Source: Pseudomonas alliivorans
Lineage (GTDB): Bacteria > Pseudomonadota > Gammaproteobacteria > Pseudomonadales > Pseudomonadaceae
Assembly (NCBI RefSeq): GCF_017826695.1
Contig: NZ_JAFFZW010000008.1
Coordinates: forward strand, 1 to 64,000
DNA: 64,000 nucleotides
Direction of reading: 5' to 3'
The translations under genes were made by a program, and so were the position numbers. Shown piece after piece: positions 7,342-15,739 of this stretch; the stretch's first letter is position 1, and each line of letters begins with the position of its first letter. The notes beneath the pieces are model-generated. The model was not told where the DNA came from. It saw nothing but the letters and a program-made list of their open reading frames with translations, and did no database searches.

Positions 7342-8169
7342 TCACCGTCCAGATTCGCTAGCAGCGTGGTCGATGAGTTGAGCGACGGCATCGGGGTGAG
7401 AAACCAGCGACAAATGGCTTGAATGTATGGATACGGCCTTGGCACCGATTTGCTGCGCGATGGCTCGCTGAGTGGACAGAGAAACGGCCTGGTCGTCAGT
7501 CGTTTGCAAGTACCAGCTTGGTTTGTCGTGCCAGGCCGCATGGTCGACCTTTTCAGTAAAACAGGCGGAAGCAATGGGTTGCTGTACCGCCGTCATCAAT
7601 TTCACCTTTTGCATCGGCAGGTCGGCCGCCATCACGTGATGAAATTGCGCTGGATCGTCCAGCCATATCAAGCCATCGGCATCCGGCGTCAGGCCGGTCA
7701 TCGGCGCTTTTAACCGTGCCAAAAGATCCCCCGCAGACTCGCCATTGTCCGGTACGAGCGCAGATAAATAGACCAAGCCTTTAACGTTACTGGCGTTGCC
7801 AGCTTGTGTTATCACCGCCCCGGCCCACGAATGCCCCACCAGCAGCACGTCCCCCTTCTGCCTTCTCAGCACGCGTTCGGTTGCAAGCACGTCATCCTTT
7901 AATGAAGTCATTGGATTTTGTACGGCTGTGACGTTGTAGCCCATCGCAGTGAGTCGCTCGATCACGGGTGACCAGCTAGAGCCGTCGGCGAAGGCGCCAT
8001 GCACAAGCACAATAGTGTTTACCCGGTGTTCATTTTTTGCAGCCAAGGTGGGGCCTCCGTAGACCAGCAGGGATAAACCCAACGCGATGCCGAGTACGCA
8101 AAGGATTCCAAGTGGGTTACGCCGACTCGCTTGTTGGAGAAGCACGTCCATCGGAAATGGCATTTTCAT
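7342..8169 (-). CDS. Secreted or anchored alpha/beta hydrolase
   Basis: The 275-residue protein has a basic N-terminus and a hydrophobic stretch (about residues 19-39, ILCVLGIALGLSLLVYGG) ending in an Ala-rich signal-peptidase-like site, so it is exported or membrane-anchored. The hydrolase fold then follows: VLVHGAFADGSSW gives the oxyanion loop, GHSWAG the nucleophile Ser, and HSSHLSLVSHP the catalytic His region. The relatives are plant methylesterase-like and EstC-type hydrolases; the substrate is unknown. It is the first gene of an operon with azoR 54 bases downstream, and lies back to back with the GlxA-type regulator. The ATG at 8169 was preferred over a TTG at 8220 that lacks a binding site. 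Confidence 0.8.
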   Translation of the reverse strand: MKMPFPMDVLLQQASRRNPLGILCVLGIALGLSLLVYGGPTLAAKNEHRVNTIVLVHGAFADGSSWSPVIERLTAMGYNVTAVQNPMTSLKDDVLATERVLRRQKGDVLLVGHSWAGAVITQAGNASNVKGLVYLSALVPDNGESAGDLLARLKAPMTGLTPDADGLIWLDDPAQFHHVMAADLPMQKVKLMTAVQQPIASACFTEKVDHAAWHDKPSWYLQTTDDQAVSLSTQRAIAQQIGAKAVSIHSSHLSLVSHPDAVAQLIDHAASESGR

Positions 8170-8288
8170 AAAGGGCGTCTCGGCAATTTGTACCGCCAGT
8201 CTAGGGAAGGGCGCTAACAACCGTGAGGTATCTAATCAGCCATACTTCATGCAAAGTTCGCCATCTTGATCATCGGGCAGGATTTTCA

Positions 8289-9308
8289 ATGCGCATCGCA
8301 ATCGTAGCCGTGGAAGGCAGCTTGATGTCGGCCATCACCGGGCTGGCTGATTTGTTCTGGATGTCAAACCAGGCACTGCTGTCTCCACCATCGGGATTCG
8401 TCCCCGAGGCGAGAAAGGAGATCAGTCCGGTTTTCGAAACGGTGATCGTGAGCGCAGACGGTAAGGCGCTGCGAGATCCTCAAGGTCGTTTGATCCCCGT
8501 CGATGCTGCATTTGACGACGTGGGACCTTGCGACGCGGCACTGGTTACTGGTATGGCGCTCGGGCCAGATCGTCTACCACCGACTCTCGAGTCCGTAAGG
8601 CGAGCCGCGCGCTGGCTCAACGTAAATCATCAACAGGGCGCATTGGTGGGTGCGGCTTGCGCGGGCACGTTTGTGTTAGGAGAAGCCGGCCTTTTGGATC
8701 GTCGGCGCTGCACCACAACCTGGTGGCTCCATCACGTCTTCAAACAGCGATTCCCCAAGGCGTTAGTTGCATGGGGCTCCGCGTTGGAGTTCCAGGATCG
8801 AGTTGCGACTACTGGAGGGCCCTTGTCCTGGGTTGATCTTGGACTTTATGTCATAGAGAGTCTCGCCGGGGCTGAGGTCGCGAAGTTGACCGCTGATATT
8901 TCAGTCACCGATAGGTTGCCATTGCCTCAATCGGTTTACGCCCCTCGAGGTTTTATCAACAACGCTGATCCACTATTACTGGAAACGGAGCAAATTATTC
9001 GACACGGAAGTCCTGGCCTGACCGCCGCAGAGCTCGCAAAAGCGCTGAACATGAGCGAACGCACACTGCATCGACGGTTCAAGACCCTTACCAACGAGTC
9101 GCCCAAACAACTCATTACACGGGTGCGAATTGAAACCGCTTGTGTGCTGTTGCAAATACCAGGGGCCAGTGTAAAACACGTTGCACTGACCTGTGGCTAC
9201 AGCGAGGACACGTCTTTTCGCCGCGCTTTTATACAGCTGACGGGTATGACGCCCGCAGACTATAAGCGCTGGTCTAAAGGGCGCGCATCAATGGAGAAAA
9301 AATCGTAA
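8289..9308 (+). CDS. GlxA-family regulator (DJ-1/PfpI domain plus AraC-type HTH)
   Basis: The 339-residue protein begins MRIAIVAVEG and keeps a DJ-1/PfpI-like amidotransferase fold to about residue 190, including LVGAACAGTFVLGEAGLL with the nucleophile-elbow Cys. The C-terminal 100 residues are an AraC-type DNA-binding domain, LTAAELAKALNMSERTLHRR and VALTCGYSEDTSFRRAF, ending in MTPADYKRW. Such regulators act in the cytoplasm, usually as activators. The start at 8289 has AGGA about seven bases upstream. The gene is divergent from the hydrolase / azoR / yciI operon across 119 bases, so it probably controls that operon. Confidence 0.85.
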   Translation: MRIAIVAVEGSLMSAITGLADLFWMSNQALLSPPSGFVPEARKEISPVFETVIVSADGKALRDPQGRLIPVDAAFDDVGPCDAALVTGMALGPDRLPPTLESVRRAARWLNVNHQQGALVGAACAGTFVLGEAGLLDRRRCTTTWWLHHVFKQRFPKALVAWGSALEFQDRVATTGGPLSWVDLGLYVIESLAGAEVAKLTADISVTDRLPLPQSVYAPRGFINNADPLLLETEQIIRHGSPGLTAAELAKALNMSERTLHRRFKTLTNESPKQLITRVRIETACVLLQIPGASVKHVALTCGYSEDTSFRRAFIQLTGMTPADYKRWSKGRASMEKKS

Positions 9309-9426
9309 TGGCTCATCCCACGCTCAGCGCTACGTGATTACCATGAAGGTGGCAACGCACTGAACTACAGCCCCATCGGCAAGTCAGGATGATCTGTATC
9401 CCCTCTCCCGTGCCGAGGCCTTCGCC

Positions 9427-9663
9427 ATGCCTGCCTACCTTCTCGATTACCATTTCAAAGACGAGCCCCGCACCCACACGCTGGAGCTCGATCAGCCTGG
9501 GCTCCAGCCCCACGAAGCGGCCCTCCACCTGCTTGAACTGCATTTCGGTGACGCCGAGAACAGCCTGATGATGCCCAACGCCGACGCGACGCCTGACGAA
9601 GTGCTGGCCAAGGCCGAATTGCTTGGGCTGACGCAGATCAGCGTCGTCAAAAAAACCGTTTAA
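9427..9663 (+). CDS. Conserved hypothetical protein of Pseudomonas type
   Basis: A 78-residue soluble protein with no named domain that I can assign. It is acidic, opens MPAYLLDYHFKDEP, and has a central helix rich in Leu, His and Glu (EAALHLLELHF). It lacks a signal peptide and membrane segments. It precedes another small conserved unknown gene by 16 bases on the same strand, so the two are likely cotranscribed. The function is unknown. Confidence 0.6.
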   Translation: MPAYLLDYHFKDEPRTHTLELDQPGLQPHEAALHLLELHFGDAENSLMMPNADATPDEVLAKAELLGLTQISVVKKTV

Positions 9664-9679
9664 GGCCTGGGTATCCTGC

Positions 9680-9988
9680 ATGAATCCGACAACCCCGGAC
9701 GGTCGCTACTTCGTCGTCAAAGAACACCTGTGGCGCTGCTCGAACCCTGCGCTGGGTGAGGATGAACGCCAACGCCTCGTGAATGAACTGATGACTGCGC
9801 GGCGGGCGGTGAAAGCGGCAAAAGCTGCGCAGGACGCTGGTCAGCTCGGTCAGGCCAGAGCAGACGTAGACGCAGCTAAAGTGGCGCTCGGTGAACGGGG
9901 GCCGGTGTGGTGGAAAGATGGTGCGCCGGACTACAACAGGTACAAGGTCGATAACACGCCTTATGCAACGTGGTATCGGTCGCTGTAG
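9680..9988 (+). CDS. Conserved hypothetical protein
   Basis: A 102-residue protein with a compact N-terminal part (DGRYFVVKEHLWRCSNPAL), an Ala/Lys-rich helix with coiled-coil character at about residues 35-74, and a C-terminus rich in Trp and Tyr (GPVWWKDGAPDYNRY). This pattern recurs in many Proteobacteria and is often labelled hypothetical. I know of no experimental function. It follows the previous small gene by 16 bases and ends 63 bases before kptA, so all three may lie on one transcript. Confidence 0.65.
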   Translation: MNPTTPDGRYFVVKEHLWRCSNPALGEDERQRLVNELMTARRAVKAAKAAQDAGQLGQARADVDAAKVALGERGPVWWKDGAPDYNRYKVDNTPYATWYRSL

Positions 9989-10051
9989 ATGGGCGATAGC
10001 GAGTCATGCATCTCGACACAGGTGACTGCCACCATTAACAGGATATTGTTC

Positions 10052-10615
10052 ATGAACAGGAAACAACGAGACGGCATCAGCAAGCTGCTCAGCTATGTGC
10101 TGCGCCACGCACCGGAAACCATCGACATCACGCTGGATCGTGACGGCTGGACCGACGTTGACACCTTGCTCGGCAATGCCAGACAGCACGGCCACGACGT
10201 TGATCGCGAAATGCTTTTTGAAGTCGTCGAGACCAACGAAAAGAAACGCTTCACGCTGTCGGAAGATGGTCAGCGCATCCGCGCGGCCCAAGGGCACAGC
10301 TCCGGGCAGGTGAACGTGCAGCATGTCGAGAAAACCCCGCCCGATCGGCTTTACCACGGCACGGCCGAACGCTTCATACCTTCTATCAAAACCCAGGGCC
10401 TGATTCCGGGCAGCCGACACCACGTCCATCTGACTGAACGTCCTGAAACCGCTATGGACGTCGGCAAGCGCTACGGCAAACCCGTCCTGCTCGAGATTGA
10501 CGTACCAGGTATGCGAGCGGCCGGTGCTCGGTTCTTTCAGGCGGACAACGGTGTCTGGCTGGTCGATGCAGTGCCTGCAAAGCATTTGAGCGAGGCAGAT
10601 GAATCACAGGCGTAA
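10052..10615 (+). CDS. kptA: RNA 2'-phosphotransferase, Tpt1/KptA family
   Basis: The 187-residue protein has the KptA order: SKLLSYVLRHAPE near residue 9 with the conserved Arg-His, a winged-helix part through VVETNEKKRFTLS, then LYHGTAERF and HVHLTERPETAMDVGKRYG, which carry the NAD-binding and catalytic residues. The enzyme moves the 2'-phosphate of spliced RNA onto NAD, giving ADP-ribose 1,2-cyclic phosphate. Bacteria lack the matching tRNA splicing pathway, so the natural substrate is uncertain. The start at 10052 has an AGGA-type site upstream and fits the family. Confidence 0.88.
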   Translation: MNRKQRDGISKLLSYVLRHAPETIDITLDRDGWTDVDTLLGNARQHGHDVDREMLFEVVETNEKKRFTLSEDGQRIRAAQGHSSGQVNVQHVEKTPPDRLYHGTAERFIPSIKTQGLIPGSRHHVHLTERPETAMDVGKRYGKPVLLEIDVPGMRAAGARFFQADNGVWLVDAVPAKHLSEADESQA

Positions 10616-10660
10616 AATCGAAGACGCACAGCCGTTCGATCACGTGCCTCAGGCCTTTTC

Positions 10661-11233
10661 TCACGTCAAATCATGCAATTCTTTGCCCAAGGCAGGTCCC
10701 ACTTCAAACCCGGAAAACACCACCTCCAGCCCGCCCCGTTCCGGGCTGCAGCACATGGGTCCAATCAGACACTCGCCCACTGGAAACGGTGCCAGTCGCA
10801 GCAATGGCCAGCGCACGCCATCCACGGAATGCTGAATCCGCATCACGCCCTCAGCCACTGTCACCCGCAGCCATAGCCCGGACGCCGATTCCTCGAATAA
10901 GCCAGTCGCCCAGTCCGATTGACCCCGGGTCAGCACGCTGCCCAGCATGAGCGCGCCGTCGCTGACTTCAACGCCGGTTTTCATCCAGTTGCGCTCGTCG
11001 ATGCGGACCATCAGTCCGGCCTGGTCATATAGCGTCTTGAAGCTGCCCTGGACGTGGACCTGGGCAGTGAACGCGCCGGTGACCGGCACACCGAGAAAAT
11101 GACCGCTGTCGCGGCAGAAGCCGTAATGGGTTTCCCGCCAGAAGTCGGTGGCTGGATCAGTGGTGACGTTCAGACGTTCATCGCGTACATGCCACTGGGC
11201 TGGCTCGTTGTGCCAATGACCTTTTTCGAACAT
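10661..11233 (-). CDS. DUF1349 family protein
   Basis: The 190-residue protein shows the beta-rich, lectin-like (concanavalin A fold) layout of DUF1349: FWRETHYGFCRDSGHF, YDQAGLMVRIDERNWMKTGVE, and SGLWLRVTV followed by IQHSVDGVRWPLLRLA. It has no signal peptide, so it should be cytoplasmic. Members are found beside sugar or stress genes, but their role is unproven. It is convergent with kptA and divergent from the SDR gene, and apparently monocistronic. Confidence 0.75.
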   Translation of the reverse strand: MFEKGHWHNEPAQWHVRDERLNVTTDPATDFWRETHYGFCRDSGHFLGVPVTGAFTAQVHVQGSFKTLYDQAGLMVRIDERNWMKTGVEVSDGALMLGSVLTRGQSDWATGLFEESASGLWLRVTVAEGVMRIQHSVDGVRWPLLRLAPFPVGECLIGPMCCSPERGGLEVVFSGFEVGPALGKELHDLT

Positions 11234-11345
11234 GACTGGCTCCTCTCTGAGGTGAGACAGGTAATGTGACAGTTCAACAGCAGCCTTGACAGACTGGCAT
11301 GCCTAAAAAGACGATGCATCACCCTTCGAGAAGCGGAACGCGAAC

Positions 11346-12080
11346 ATGAGCGAGAAAAAGACTCTCTTACTGACAGGCGCCAGCCGCGGTATCGGCCATG
11401 CCACGGTCAAGCATTTCAATGCAGCGGGCTGGCAGGTGTTCACGGCATCCCGCCAGAACTGGGTCGCCGATTGCCCGTGGGCTGAAGGGCTGCTCAACCA
11501 TATCCATCTTGATCTGGAGGATATCGACAGCGTCAGCGCCAATATGGCAGCCATCAAGGAAAAGCTCGGAGGTCGGCTGGATGCGCTGGTCAATAATGCG
11601 GGGGTTTCCCCAAAAGGACCCGAAGGCGCTCGCATGGGTGTTCTGGAATCCGATTACAGCACCTGGATAAAGGTCTTCAACGTCAACCTGTTTTCCACGG
11701 CTCTGCTGGCACGCGGCCTGTTCGACGAACTCAAGGCGGCCAAGGGCAGCATCATCAACGTGACGTCGATCGCAGGCTCCAAGGTGCATCCCTTTGCCGG
11801 GGTTGCCTATTCAACCTCCAAGGCCGCGCTGTCCGCCCTGACGCGAGAAATGGCCTATGACTTCGGACCACACGGGGTGAGGGTGAACGCAATAGCGCCG
11901 GGCGAGATCGACACCTCCATTCTGTCTCCCGGCACCGCGGAAATCGTCGAGCGACTGGTCCCGATGCATCGGCTGGGCAAACCGGAAGAGGTCGCGTCCC
12001 TCATCTATTTCCTCTGCACCAGCGGCGCGTCTTACGTCAACGGCGCGGAAATCCATGTGAATGGCGGGCAGCACGTCTGA
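11346..12080 (+). CDS. Short-chain dehydrogenase/reductase
   Basis: The 244-residue protein is a classical SDR. The cofactor loop TGASRGIG is at residues 10-17, the VNNAGVS segment near 82, the catalytic Ser in VTSIAGS near 140, and YSTSK with catalytic Tyr and Lys near 154. PGEIDTSI follows, then the usual ending NGAEIHVNGGQHV. The enzyme would reduce or oxidise a carbonyl/alcohol with NAD(P)H in the cytoplasm. The substrate cannot be told from sequence; many relatives are labelled oxoacyl-ACP reductase-like. The gene stands alone, 27 bases from the convergent azoreductase. Confidence 0.85.
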   Translation: MSEKKTLLLTGASRGIGHATVKHFNAAGWQVFTASRQNWVADCPWAEGLLNHIHLDLEDIDSVSANMAAIKEKLGGRLDALVNNAGVSPKGPEGARMGVLESDYSTWIKVFNVNLFSTALLARGLFDELKAAKGSIINVTSIAGSKVHPFAGVAYSTSKAALSALTREMAYDFGPHGVRVNAIAPGEIDTSILSPGTAEIVERLVPMHRLGKPEEVASLIYFLCTSGASYVNGAEIHVNGGQHV

Positions 12081-12107
12081 TCCCGCCTTTCTACGTCTGA
12101 TGACTGA

Positions 12108-12707
12108 TCACGCCACCTGAGCCAGTTTCGCGAGCGCCTGGTTCATGCCTTTCTCCACGAAATCACCGCCCATGTTCAGGCCTTCGGCATGAATGAAGGT
12201 GACGTCGTGAATACCCACGAAGGCCAGCACCTGACGCACGTAAGGTTCCTGATGGTCCAGGCTGCTGCCGGTATAGATGCCGCCGCGAGCGGTGAGGACG
12301 AACGCGCGCTTGCCGGTCAGCAGCCCCTGCGGGCCGGTTTCGGTGTATTTGAAGGTCACACCGGCGCGCAGTACGTGGTCGAACCAAGCCTTGAGTGTGC
12401 TGGGGATCGCGAAGTTGTACATCGGCGCGCCCAGCACCAGCACGTCGGCGGCAATCAGCTCATCGGTCAGGGTATTGGAGCGTTCCAGCGCGGCCTGCTC
12501 GGTCTCGCTGCGCTGATCGGCAGGCTTCATCCAGCCCCCCAGCAGCGTGGCATCCAGGTGCGGCACAGGCGTGACGGCCAGGTCGCGGACAGTGACTTCA
12601 TCATTCGGGTGCGCGGACTGCCACTGGCTGAGGAACTGCTGCGTCAATTGACGCGAAACCGAATCCTGCTGGCGGGCGCTGCTTTCGATGACAAGTAGGC
12701 GGGACAT
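12108..12707 (-). CDS. azoR: FMN-dependent NADH-azoreductase, second paralogue
   Basis: The 199-residue protein opens MSRLLVIESSARQQDSVSRQ, the FMN-binding beginning of AzoR, and carries GAPMYNFAIPSTLKAWFDHV and TARGGIYTGSSLDHQEPYV. It should reduce quinones and azo dyes with NADH. It is clearly related to the azoreductase at 6655-7287 but differs throughout, so the pair is an old duplication or separate acquisitions. The ATG at 12707 was chosen over an upstream in-frame start at 12782 because it matches the family beginning and has GGAG upstream. It faces the SDR gene tail to tail. Confidence 0.88.
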   Translation of the reverse strand: MSRLLVIESSARQQDSVSRQLTQQFLSQWQSAHPNDEVTVRDLAVTPVPHLDATLLGGWMKPADQRSETEQAALERSNTLTDELIAADVLVLGAPMYNFAIPSTLKAWFDHVLRAGVTFKYTETGPQGLLTGKRAFVLTARGGIYTGSSLDHQEPYVRQVLAFVGIHDVTFIHAEGLNMGGDFVEKGMNQALAKLAQVA

Positions 12708-12845
12708 GGGTGGAGCTCCATTGAACGAGGTGTATTCGATGGAGCCGAGGTTAAAGGTGACCTTATCGATGAAAAAGCGCAAAAAACTGCTTCAACCCAT
12801 CTATAAATTTGTTTTATACACCGCAGCGCTCTACTCTCACCCTGC

Positions 12846-13160
12846 TCACGCAGGCTGGCAATCCAGCTTGATGCGCAGCTTGATGATGCTGCGCGTGAAT
12901 TTGGCCGTCACCTCCACGCGCTTGCCTGCGCCAACCTGAACGCGTCGTGTACGTGGCGCCTCGGGACCGTTGACGAATACCACTGCGCACTTGGCGTCTA
13001 CATCGCCGAAGTTGCTCACCGAGATGGAACCGATGTCCTGGTCGACGTCATGAGTCACGTAATCGATCTTCACTCCCTGGTACTGCTTTTCCACCTCAAT
13101 GGGATAGGCAATGGCCGTCAGTGGCAGCAGGGCCAGCAACACACAACACACTCGTTTCAT
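12846..13160 (-). CDS. Small secreted (periplasmic) protein
   Basis: The 104-residue protein has a clear signal peptide (MKRVCCVLLALLPLTAIAYP) with cleavage near residue 18. The mature part of about 85 residues looks beta-rich, with two Cys (CAVVF and the C-terminal LDCQPA) that could form a disulfide. I recognise it as a common conserved Pseudomonas protein, sometimes wrongly labelled phosphoglycerate kinase; it has no kinase motif. The function is unknown. It is divergent from the LysR-type gene across 67 bases. Confidence 0.7.
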   Translation of the reverse strand: MKRVCCVLLALLPLTAIAYPIEVEKQYQGVKIDYVTHDVDQDIGSISVSNFGDVDAKCAVVFVNGPEAPRTRRVQVGAGKRVEVTAKFTRSIIKLRIKLDCQPA

Positions 13161-13227
13161 TGGGCAGTCTCCGGAACGGGGTTGTCAGAGTAGAACAACG
13201 GATAACAAAGAGAAGAGGAATTACAGC

Positions 13228-14151
13228 ATGAAAGCGCCCCGCGTGACCCTCGACCAATGGCGCACACTGCAGGCAGTGGTCGATCACGGCGGTTTTGCCC
13301 AGGCCGCCGAAGCCCTGCATCGCTCGCAATCGTCAGTCAGCTACACCGTGGCCCGCATGCAGGATCAACTGGGCGTTCCTCTGTTGCGTATCGATGGCCG
13401 CAAGGCCGTATTGACCGATGCAGGCGGCGTGCTGTTGCGGCGCTCGCGCCAACTGGTCAAACAGGCCAGTCAGCTGGAAGACCTGGCGCATCACATGGAA
13501 CAGGGCTGGGAGGCCGAGGTGCGGCTGGTCATCGATGCCGCCTACCCTTCGGCACGGCTGGTGCGCGCACTGGCTGCGTTCATTCCACAAAGCCGAGGCT
13601 GCCGGGTTCGTTTGCGTGAAGAGGTGCTGTCGGGCGTCGAGGAAGTGTTGCTCGAAGGCGTGGCAGACCTGGCCATCAGTGGCCTGAGCATTCCGGGTTA
13701 TCTGGGCGCGGAAATGAGTACCGTCGAATTCGTCGCCGTCGCCCATCCCGAACATGCCTTGCATCAGGCCAACCGCGAGCTGACGTTCCAGGATCTGGAA
13801 AGCCAGCTACAGGTGGTGATTCGCGACTCAGGCCGCCAGCAACCCCGCGATGTCGGCTGGCTGGGCGCGGAACAGCGCTGGACCGTCAGCAGCCTCGCCA
13901 CCGCGGCAACCTTTGTCAGCAGCGGTCTGGGCTTTGCCTGGTTGCCGCGCCACCTGATCGAACGCGAACTCAAGGACGGCGTGCTCAAGGTTTTGCCGCT
14001 GGATCGGGGTGGCAGTCGCAATCCTTCGTTCTATCTTTACTCCAGCAAAGACAAACCGCTGGGCCCGGCGACACAGATTCTGATCGACCTGATTCGCACG
14101 TTCGACACGGCGCCGCTGACAGCGGCATTTGCAGCACCCTTGCAAGCCTGA
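13228..14151 (+). CDS. LysR-family transcriptional regulator
   Basis: The 307-residue protein starts with a LysR winged helix (TLDQWRTLQAVVDHGGFAQA then ALHRSQSSVSYTVARMQ) and continues with the two-lobed effector-binding domain from about residue 90. The start at 13228 is set by AGAGGAA upstream and by the family beginning; an earlier in-frame ATG at 13111 would overlap the divergent gene. The stop is 14 bases before the alpha/beta hydrolase gene, so the two are cotranscribed. The effector is unknown. Confidence 0.88.
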   Translation: MKAPRVTLDQWRTLQAVVDHGGFAQAAEALHRSQSSVSYTVARMQDQLGVPLLRIDGRKAVLTDAGGVLLRRSRQLVKQASQLEDLAHHMEQGWEAEVRLVIDAAYPSARLVRALAAFIPQSRGCRVRLREEVLSGVEEVLLEGVADLAISGLSIPGYLGAEMSTVEFVAVAHPEHALHQANRELTFQDLESQLQVVIRDSGRQQPRDVGWLGAEQRWTVSSLATAATFVSSGLGFAWLPRHLIERELKDGVLKVLPLDRGGSRNPSFYLYSSKDKPLGPATQILIDLIRTFDTAPLTAAFAAPLQA

Positions 14152-14165
14152 CACGGAGTAGGCAC

Positions 14166-14954
14166 ATGGCGTTCTTCGAGCATGACGACTGTTCACTGCA
14201 TTACGAAGAGTACGGTCAGGGCGACCCGGTCCTGCTGTTGCACGGCCTGGGGTCGAGCTGTCAGGACTGGGAATACCAGATTCCGACACTGGCCGCGCAT
14301 TACCGCGTCATTGCCATGGACATGCGCGGCCATGGTCGTTCGGACAAGCCCCACGAACTCTACAGCATCAAGGGCATGAGCAACGACGTGGAAGCGCTGA
14401 TCGAGCACCTGCGGCTGGGTCCGGTGCATGTGGTGGGCCTGTCGATGGGCGGGATGATCGGTTTCCAGCTGGCAGTCGATCATCCGCATCTGCTCAAGAG
14501 CCTGTGTATCGTCAACAGCGCGCCACAGGTCAAGGTCAGAAGCCCCGGTGATGTCTGGCAATGGGCACGGCGCTGGACGCTGTCGCGCTTGGTCAGCATG
14601 GAAGCGATGGGCAAGGCGCTTGGCAAGCTGTTGTTCCCCAAACCGGAACAGGCAGAATTGCGACGCAAGATGGCCGAGCGCTGGGGCCGCAACGACAAGC
14701 GCGCCTATCTGGCCAGCTTCGATGCCATTGTCGGCTGGGGCGTGGAGCACAAGCTGGAGCGCATCATCTGCCCTACCCTGATCGTTGCCGCCGATCACGA
14801 CTACACTCCGGTGTCGCTCAAGGAAGCCTACGTCAAACGCATTGCCAATGCCCGGCTGGTGGTCATCAGGGATTCGCGCCACGCCACCCCGCTGGACCAG
14901 CCCGAGCAGTTCAATCGCACGCTGCTGGAATTCATTGCCGGCACCAGGGTCTGA
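14166..14954 (+). CDS. Alpha/beta hydrolase
   Basis: The 262-residue protein has the canonical fold: LLLHGLGSSCQDW near residue 23, the DMRGHGRSDKP loop near 57, the nucleophile elbow GLSMGGMIGF near 93, an Asp in AADHDYTP near 210, and catalytic His in SRHATPLDQP. It lacks a signal peptide, so it is cytoplasmic. The relatives are the 3-oxoadipate enol-lactonase and MhpC-like group, but the substrate cannot be inferred. It starts 14 bases after the LysR-type gene and probably shares its transcript. Confidence 0.82.
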   Translation: MAFFEHDDCSLHYEEYGQGDPVLLLHGLGSSCQDWEYQIPTLAAHYRVIAMDMRGHGRSDKPHELYSIKGMSNDVEALIEHLRLGPVHVVGLSMGGMIGFQLAVDHPHLLKSLCIVNSAPQVKVRSPGDVWQWARRWTLSRLVSMEAMGKALGKLLFPKPEQAELRRKMAERWGRNDKRAYLASFDAIVGWGVEHKLERIICPTLIVAADHDYTPVSLKEAYVKRIANARLVVIRDSRHATPLDQPEQFNRTLLEFIAGTRV

Positions 14955-15077
14955 GAAACCACAAGCAGGTCATCGCACGCGGGCGACCCTTTCGATCACG
15001 CTGGGCAAAAAAAGCCAAACGTGGTTACCTTGCCAGCCACAGTCGATATCTCAATTGAATGAAGGACCTGTTGCTCT

Positions 15078-15641
15078 ATGTTGAAAAAAATCGCTCTTGC
15101 CGCCTGCTCCGTCCTGTTCGCCGCCAACCTGATGGCAGCTCCAGACAAGCCGACCCACGTTCTGCTCAACACCAGCTTCGGCGAAATCGAGATCGAACTT
15201 GCAGACGCCAAGGCACCGATCAGCACCCAGAACTTCCTGGGCTACGTCGACAGCGGCTTCTACAACAACACCATTTTTCACCGTGTGATTCCGGGGTTCA
15301 TGGTTCAGGGCGGCGGTTTCACCGCACAGATGGTCCAGAAGCCGACCAAAGACCCGATCAAGAACGAAGCCCAGAACGGGCTGCATAACGTGCGCGGCAC
15401 CATTTCCATGGCGCGTACTTCGGACGTGAACTCGGCCACCAGCCAGTTCTTCATCAACACCAATGACAATGCCATGCTCGACAACGGCGTGCGTGATTAC
15501 GGCTACGCCGTGTTCGGCAAGGTCGTCAAAGGCATGGACGTGGTCGATCAGATCGTCAACGTACAGACCGGCAACCAGAAAGGCATGCAGAACGTGCCAA
15601 ACGACCCGATCCTGATCAAATCCGCCAAGCGCGTCGACTGA
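15078..15641 (+). CDS. ppiA: Periplasmic peptidyl-prolyl isomerase, cyclophilin type
   Basis: The 187-residue protein has a signal peptide ([21 protein letters not shown]) and a cyclophilin domain with [34 protein letters not shown] and [15 protein letters not shown]. These carry the active-site Arg, Phe and Gln of PpiA. It speeds cis-trans isomerisation of proline bonds in exported proteins. AAGGA lies about 12 bases before the ATG. A strong hairpin follows the stop at 15649-15684, so the gene is probably a single transcription unit. Confidence 0.93.
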   Translation: MLKKIALAACSVLFAANLMAAPDKPTHVLLNTSFGEIEIELADAKAPISTQNFLGYVDSGFYNNTIFHRVIPGFMVQGGGFTAQMVQKPTKDPIKNEAQNGLHNVRGTISMARTSDVNSATSQFFINTNDNAMLDNGVRDYGYAVFGKVVKGMDVVDQIVNVQTGNQKGMQNVPNDPILIKSAKRVD

Positions 15642-15648
15642 CAGGAAC

Positions 15649-15684
15649 CTGGACCGCGTGCAGCCCCGGCTCCACGCGGTCCAG
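15649..15684 (+). terminator. Hairpin after ppiA
   Basis: A perfect 12-bp stem CTGGACCGCGTG / CACGCGGTCCAG with a 12-base loop starts seven bases after the ppiA stop. No strong T run follows, so termination may be partial, or the hairpin may protect the mRNA 3' end. Confidence 0.6.
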
Positions 15685-15739
15685 ACGGGAGCGCTTCTAT
15701 TTATCAAGGGAGAACCCACGCCAGTGGGTGTGATAGCCA

